Source: DATEJJ01 sp039649115 (GTDB lineage: Bacteria > Actinomycetota > Actinomycetes > Mycobacteriales > Micromonosporaceae). From it: a stretch of 8,286 nucleotides of DNA. The notes under the pieces were generated by a model. It was given only the letters and a program-made list of their open reading frames with translations. It made no database searches and was not told the DNA's origin. The stretch lies in contig JBBWZQ010000391.1 of NCBI GenBank assembly GCA_039649115.1, positions 1-8,286 of the forward strand. The letters run 5' to 3'. Positions 6,254-8,286 of this stretch are shown here, piece after piece. Every line of letters starts with the position of its first letter. Position 1 is the stretch's first letter. Position numbers and translations under genes: made by a program.

Positions 6254-8286
6254 ATGACTACCGTCGATAATTCTCCCGTCACCGAGGTGGCGGATCCTCT
6301 ACTTTCCGAGCTCGCCGACGCGCTGCGCAGGGTGGAGCACGGCGACTTCAAGGTGCGGCTGCGCCGCCGGACCGGACTGGCCGGCGAGGTAACTGACGCG
6401 TTCAACGCCGTCGTGGAGATACAGTCACGGCGCAACCGGGAACTGGTGCGGATCCGCCGGGTTGTCGGGCGCGAGGGTCGGCTGACCGAACGCATCGACG
6501 AGGAGCCGTTCGAGGGGTCCTGGACCGAAGGCGTACGCGCGGTCAACGCGCTCATCGACGACCTGGGCCGGCCGACCACCGAGATCGCGCGCGTCATCGT
6601 CGCAGTGGCCGAGGGCGATCTGTCCCAGCACATGGCGCTGGAGATGGACGGGCAGCCGCTGCGCGGCGAGTTCCTGCGCATCGGGCGCACGGTGAACACG
6701 ATGGTCGGCCAGCTGTCCTCGTTCGCCGACGAGGTGACCCGGGTGGCCCGCGATGTGGGTACCGAGGGCAAGCTGGGCGGCCAGGCGGACGTGCGCGGGG
6801 TCTCCGGTACCTGGCGGGACCTGACCGACAACGTCAACCTCATGGCGGCCAACCTGACCAACCAGGTGCGGTCGATCGCCCAGGTGACGACCGCGATCGC
6901 GCACGGCGACCTGTCGCAGAAGATCACCGTCTCGGCGCGGGGCGAGGTGGCCGACCTCGCCGACACCATCAACTCACTCACCGACACGCTGCGGCTGTTC
7001 GCCGAGGAGGTCACCCGGGTGGCCCGCGAGGTGGGCTCCGAGGGCAAGCTGGGCGGCCAGGCCGAGGTGCCCGGCGTCGCCGGCACCTGGAAGAACCTCA
7101 CCGACAACGTCAACTCGATGGCCTCGAACCTGACGTCGCAGGTGCGCAACATCGCGCAGGTGGCCACGGCCGTGGCGAACGGCGACCTGAGCCAGAAGAT
7201 CACGGTTGCCGCCCAGGGCGAGATCCTGGAGCTGAAGGACACCGTGAACACGATGGTGGACCAGCTGTCCTCGTTCGCCGACGAGGTGACCCGGGTGGCC
7301 CGCGAGGTGGGTACCGAGGGCAAGCTCGGCGGCCAGGCGCAGGTGCGCGGGGTGGCCGGCACCTGGCGCGACCTCACCGAGAGCGTGAACCAGCTCGCCT
7401 CCAACCTGACATCGCAGGTGCGCAACATCGCCCAGGTGACGACGGCGGTGGCCCGCGGTGACCTGTCGCAGAAGATCACGGTGGACGCGCGCGGTGAGCT
7501 CCTCGCGCTGAAGAGCACGGTCAACACGATGGTGGACCAGCTGTCCTCGTTCGCCGACGAGGTGACCCGGGTGGCTCGGGAGGTGGGTACCGAGGGCAAG
7601 CTCGGCGGCCAGGCGCAGGTGCGCGGGGTGGCCGGCACCTGGCGCGACCTCACGGACAACGTGAACTTCATGGCCTCGAACCTGACCTCGCAGGTGCGCA
7701 ACATCGCGCAGGTGGCGACGGCGGTGGCCCGCGGTGACCTGTCGCAGAAGATCACGGTGGACGCGCGCGGTGAGATCCTGGAGCTGAAGAGCACGGTCAA
7801 CACGATGGTGGACCAGCTGTCCTCGTTCGCCGACGAGGTGACCCGGGTCGCCCGCGAGGTGGGTACCGAAGGGAAGCTGGGCGGGCAGGCGCAGGTGCGC
7901 GGAGTCGCCGGCACGTGGCGTGGCCTGACGGACAACGTGAACTTCATGGCCTCGAACCTGACGTCGCAGGTGCGCAACATCGCCCAGGTGGCGACGGCGG
8001 TGGCCCGCGGCGACCTGTCGCAGAAGATCACGGTGGATGCGCTCGGTGAGATCCTGGAGCTGAAGAGCACAGTCAACACGATGGTGGACCAGCTGTCCTC
8101 GTTCGCCGACGAGGTGACCCGGGTGGGTCGCGAGGTCGGCATCGAGGGCAAGCTGGGCGGCCAGGCCGAGGTCCCGGGCGCCGCGGGCACCTGGAAGGAC
8201 CTGACCGACTACGTCAAATTCATGGCAAGCAACCTGACTCCACAGGTGCGCAACATCGCCCAGGTGGCGACCGCGGTGGCCGAGGG
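6254..8286 (+). CDS. Poly-HAMP sensor protein, probable hybrid histidine kinase (5' part)
   Basis: The first 677 codons of a gene that continues beyond the window. There is no signal peptide or membrane segment, so the protein should be cytoplasmic, unlike classical HAMP receptors. A half-HAMP-like N-terminus (about 15-55, with HGDFKVRL) is followed by a divergent unit (about 60-156), then tandem 92-residue units starting at Phe157, 249, 341, 433, 525 and 617, the last one cut by the window. Each unit reads FADEVTRVAREVGTEGKLGGQ, then GTWxDLTDNVN, VRNIAQV and GDLSQKITV. In fungal Nik1/Os-1 kinases such a unit is a canonical HAMP plus a HAMP-like linker that acts as a signalling rod, and actinomycete homologues continue into GAF, HisKA, HATPase and receiver domains. 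Kinase activity is inferred, as no catalytic domain is in view. The gene is divergent from the PP2C regulator, with which it may form an osaA/osaC-like pair. Confidence 0.88.
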   Translation, partial: MTTVDNSPVTEVADPLLSELADALRRVEHGDFKVRLRRRTGLAGEVTDAFNAVVEIQSRRNRELVRIRRVVGREGRLTERIDEEPFEGSWTEGVRAVNALIDDLGRPTTEIARVIVAVAEGDLSQHMALEMDGQPLRGEFLRIGRTVNTMVGQLSSFADEVTRVARDVGTEGKLGGQADVRGVSGTWRDLTDNVNLMAANLTNQVRSIAQVTTAIAHGDLSQKITVSARGEVADLADTINSLTDTLRLFAEEVTRVAREVGSEGKLGGQAEVPGVAGTWKNLTDNVNSMASNLTSQVRNIAQVATAVANGDLSQKITVAAQGEILELKDTVNTMVDQLSSFADEVTRVAREVGTEGKLGGQAQVRGVAGTWRDLTESVNQLASNLTSQVRNIAQVTTAVARGDLSQKITVDARGELLALKSTVNTMVDQLSSFADEVTRVAREVGTEGKLGGQAQVRGVAGTWRDLTDNVNFMASNLTSQVRNIAQVATAVARGDLSQKITVDARGEILELKSTVNTMVDQLSSFADEVTRVAREVGTEGKLGGQAQVRGVAGTWRGLTDNVNFMASNLTSQVRNIAQVATAVARGDLSQKITVDALGEILELKSTVNTMVDQLSSFADEVTRVGREVGIEGKLGGQAEVPGAAGTWKDLTDYVKFMASNLTPQVRNIAQVATAVAE
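6431..6721 (+). repeat. Divergent first HAMP unit with a five-residue insertion
   Basis: Aligning VVGREGRLTE to the canonical EVGTEGKLGG places the start of this unit at about 6431, giving 97 instead of 92 residues. The extra five residues lie between GDLSQ and TVNTM, in the segment ALEMDGQPLRGEFLRIGR. Sequence identity to the other units is low except in AVAEGDLSQ and RTVNTMVGQLSS. Boundaries are approximate. Confidence 0.6.
6722..8286 (+). repeat. Tandem 276-base repeat array encoding HAMP units
   Basis: Units begin at 6722, 6998, 7274, 7550, 7826 and 8102. Every interval is exactly 276 bases (92 codons), and the sixth unit is cut by the window end after 185 bases. The repeat is conserved in DNA as well as protein: units at 7550 and 7826 differ at about 19 of 276 positions by my count, only two of them changing an amino acid (Asp to Gly and Arg to Leu). 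The first two units are more diverged from the rest. The phase is set on the conserved Phe codon and is arbitrary. Confidence 0.93.

Noticed and set aside
6142..8190. 682-codon open frame on the minus strand opposite the poly-HAMP gene
   Set aside because: It repeats with the same 276-base period and is the antisense shadow of the HAMP units: one stop-free repeat makes all units stop-free. The protein is Ser/Thr/Arg/Pro-rich with no known domain, and the + strand reading has clear HAMP motifs and a ribosome binding site.

Overview
The window comes from a very GC-rich genome with strong G/C preference at third codon positions, frequent GTG/TTG starts and overlapping gene ends. Gene content (a glycolate oxidase operon, a combined RsbW-like/GAF/PP2C sigma-factor regulator and a soluble poly-HAMP sensor protein) points to a filamentous actinomycete. 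Streptomycetaceae or Micromonosporaceae are plausible, but I cannot settle the genus by eye.

Layout. Positions 1-93 carry no complete gene, only a possible tail of an upstream gene. Positions 94-4021 (+) hold three overlapping genes for the three subunits of glycolate oxidase: glcD (FAD subunit, TTG start), glcE (second FAD-binding-type subunit, GTG start inside the glcD stop) and glcF (two 4Fe-4S clusters plus two CCG domains, ATG sharing the last base of the glcE stop). This is one translationally coupled operon for oxidising glycolate (or a similar 2-hydroxy acid) and passing electrons to the respiratory chain. Positions 4011-6140 (-) hold a large multidomain regulator that converges on glcF with an 11-base overlap of the two gene ends. 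It has an N-terminal RsbW-like ATPase/kinase domain, one or two GAF domains and a C-terminal SpoIIE-type PP2C phosphatase. A divergent spacer of about 100 bases with a perfect 10-base palindrome follows. From 6254 (+) to the window end runs the start of a large cytoplasmic protein made of tandem HAMP units with an exact 276-base (92-residue) period. The gene continues past the window, where related proteins carry GAF, histidine kinase and receiver domains.

Functionally there are two blocks: a metabolic glcDEF operon and a divergent signalling pair. The pair resembles, from memory, the Streptomyces coelicolor osaC / osaA arrangement (SigB-modulating RsbW-PP2C protein next to a hybrid histidine kinase of the osmotic stress response). 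The poly-HAMP array is also the same architecture as in fungal group III (Nik1/Os-1) kinases. No tRNA, rRNA, CRISPR array, insertion sequence or integrase was seen.
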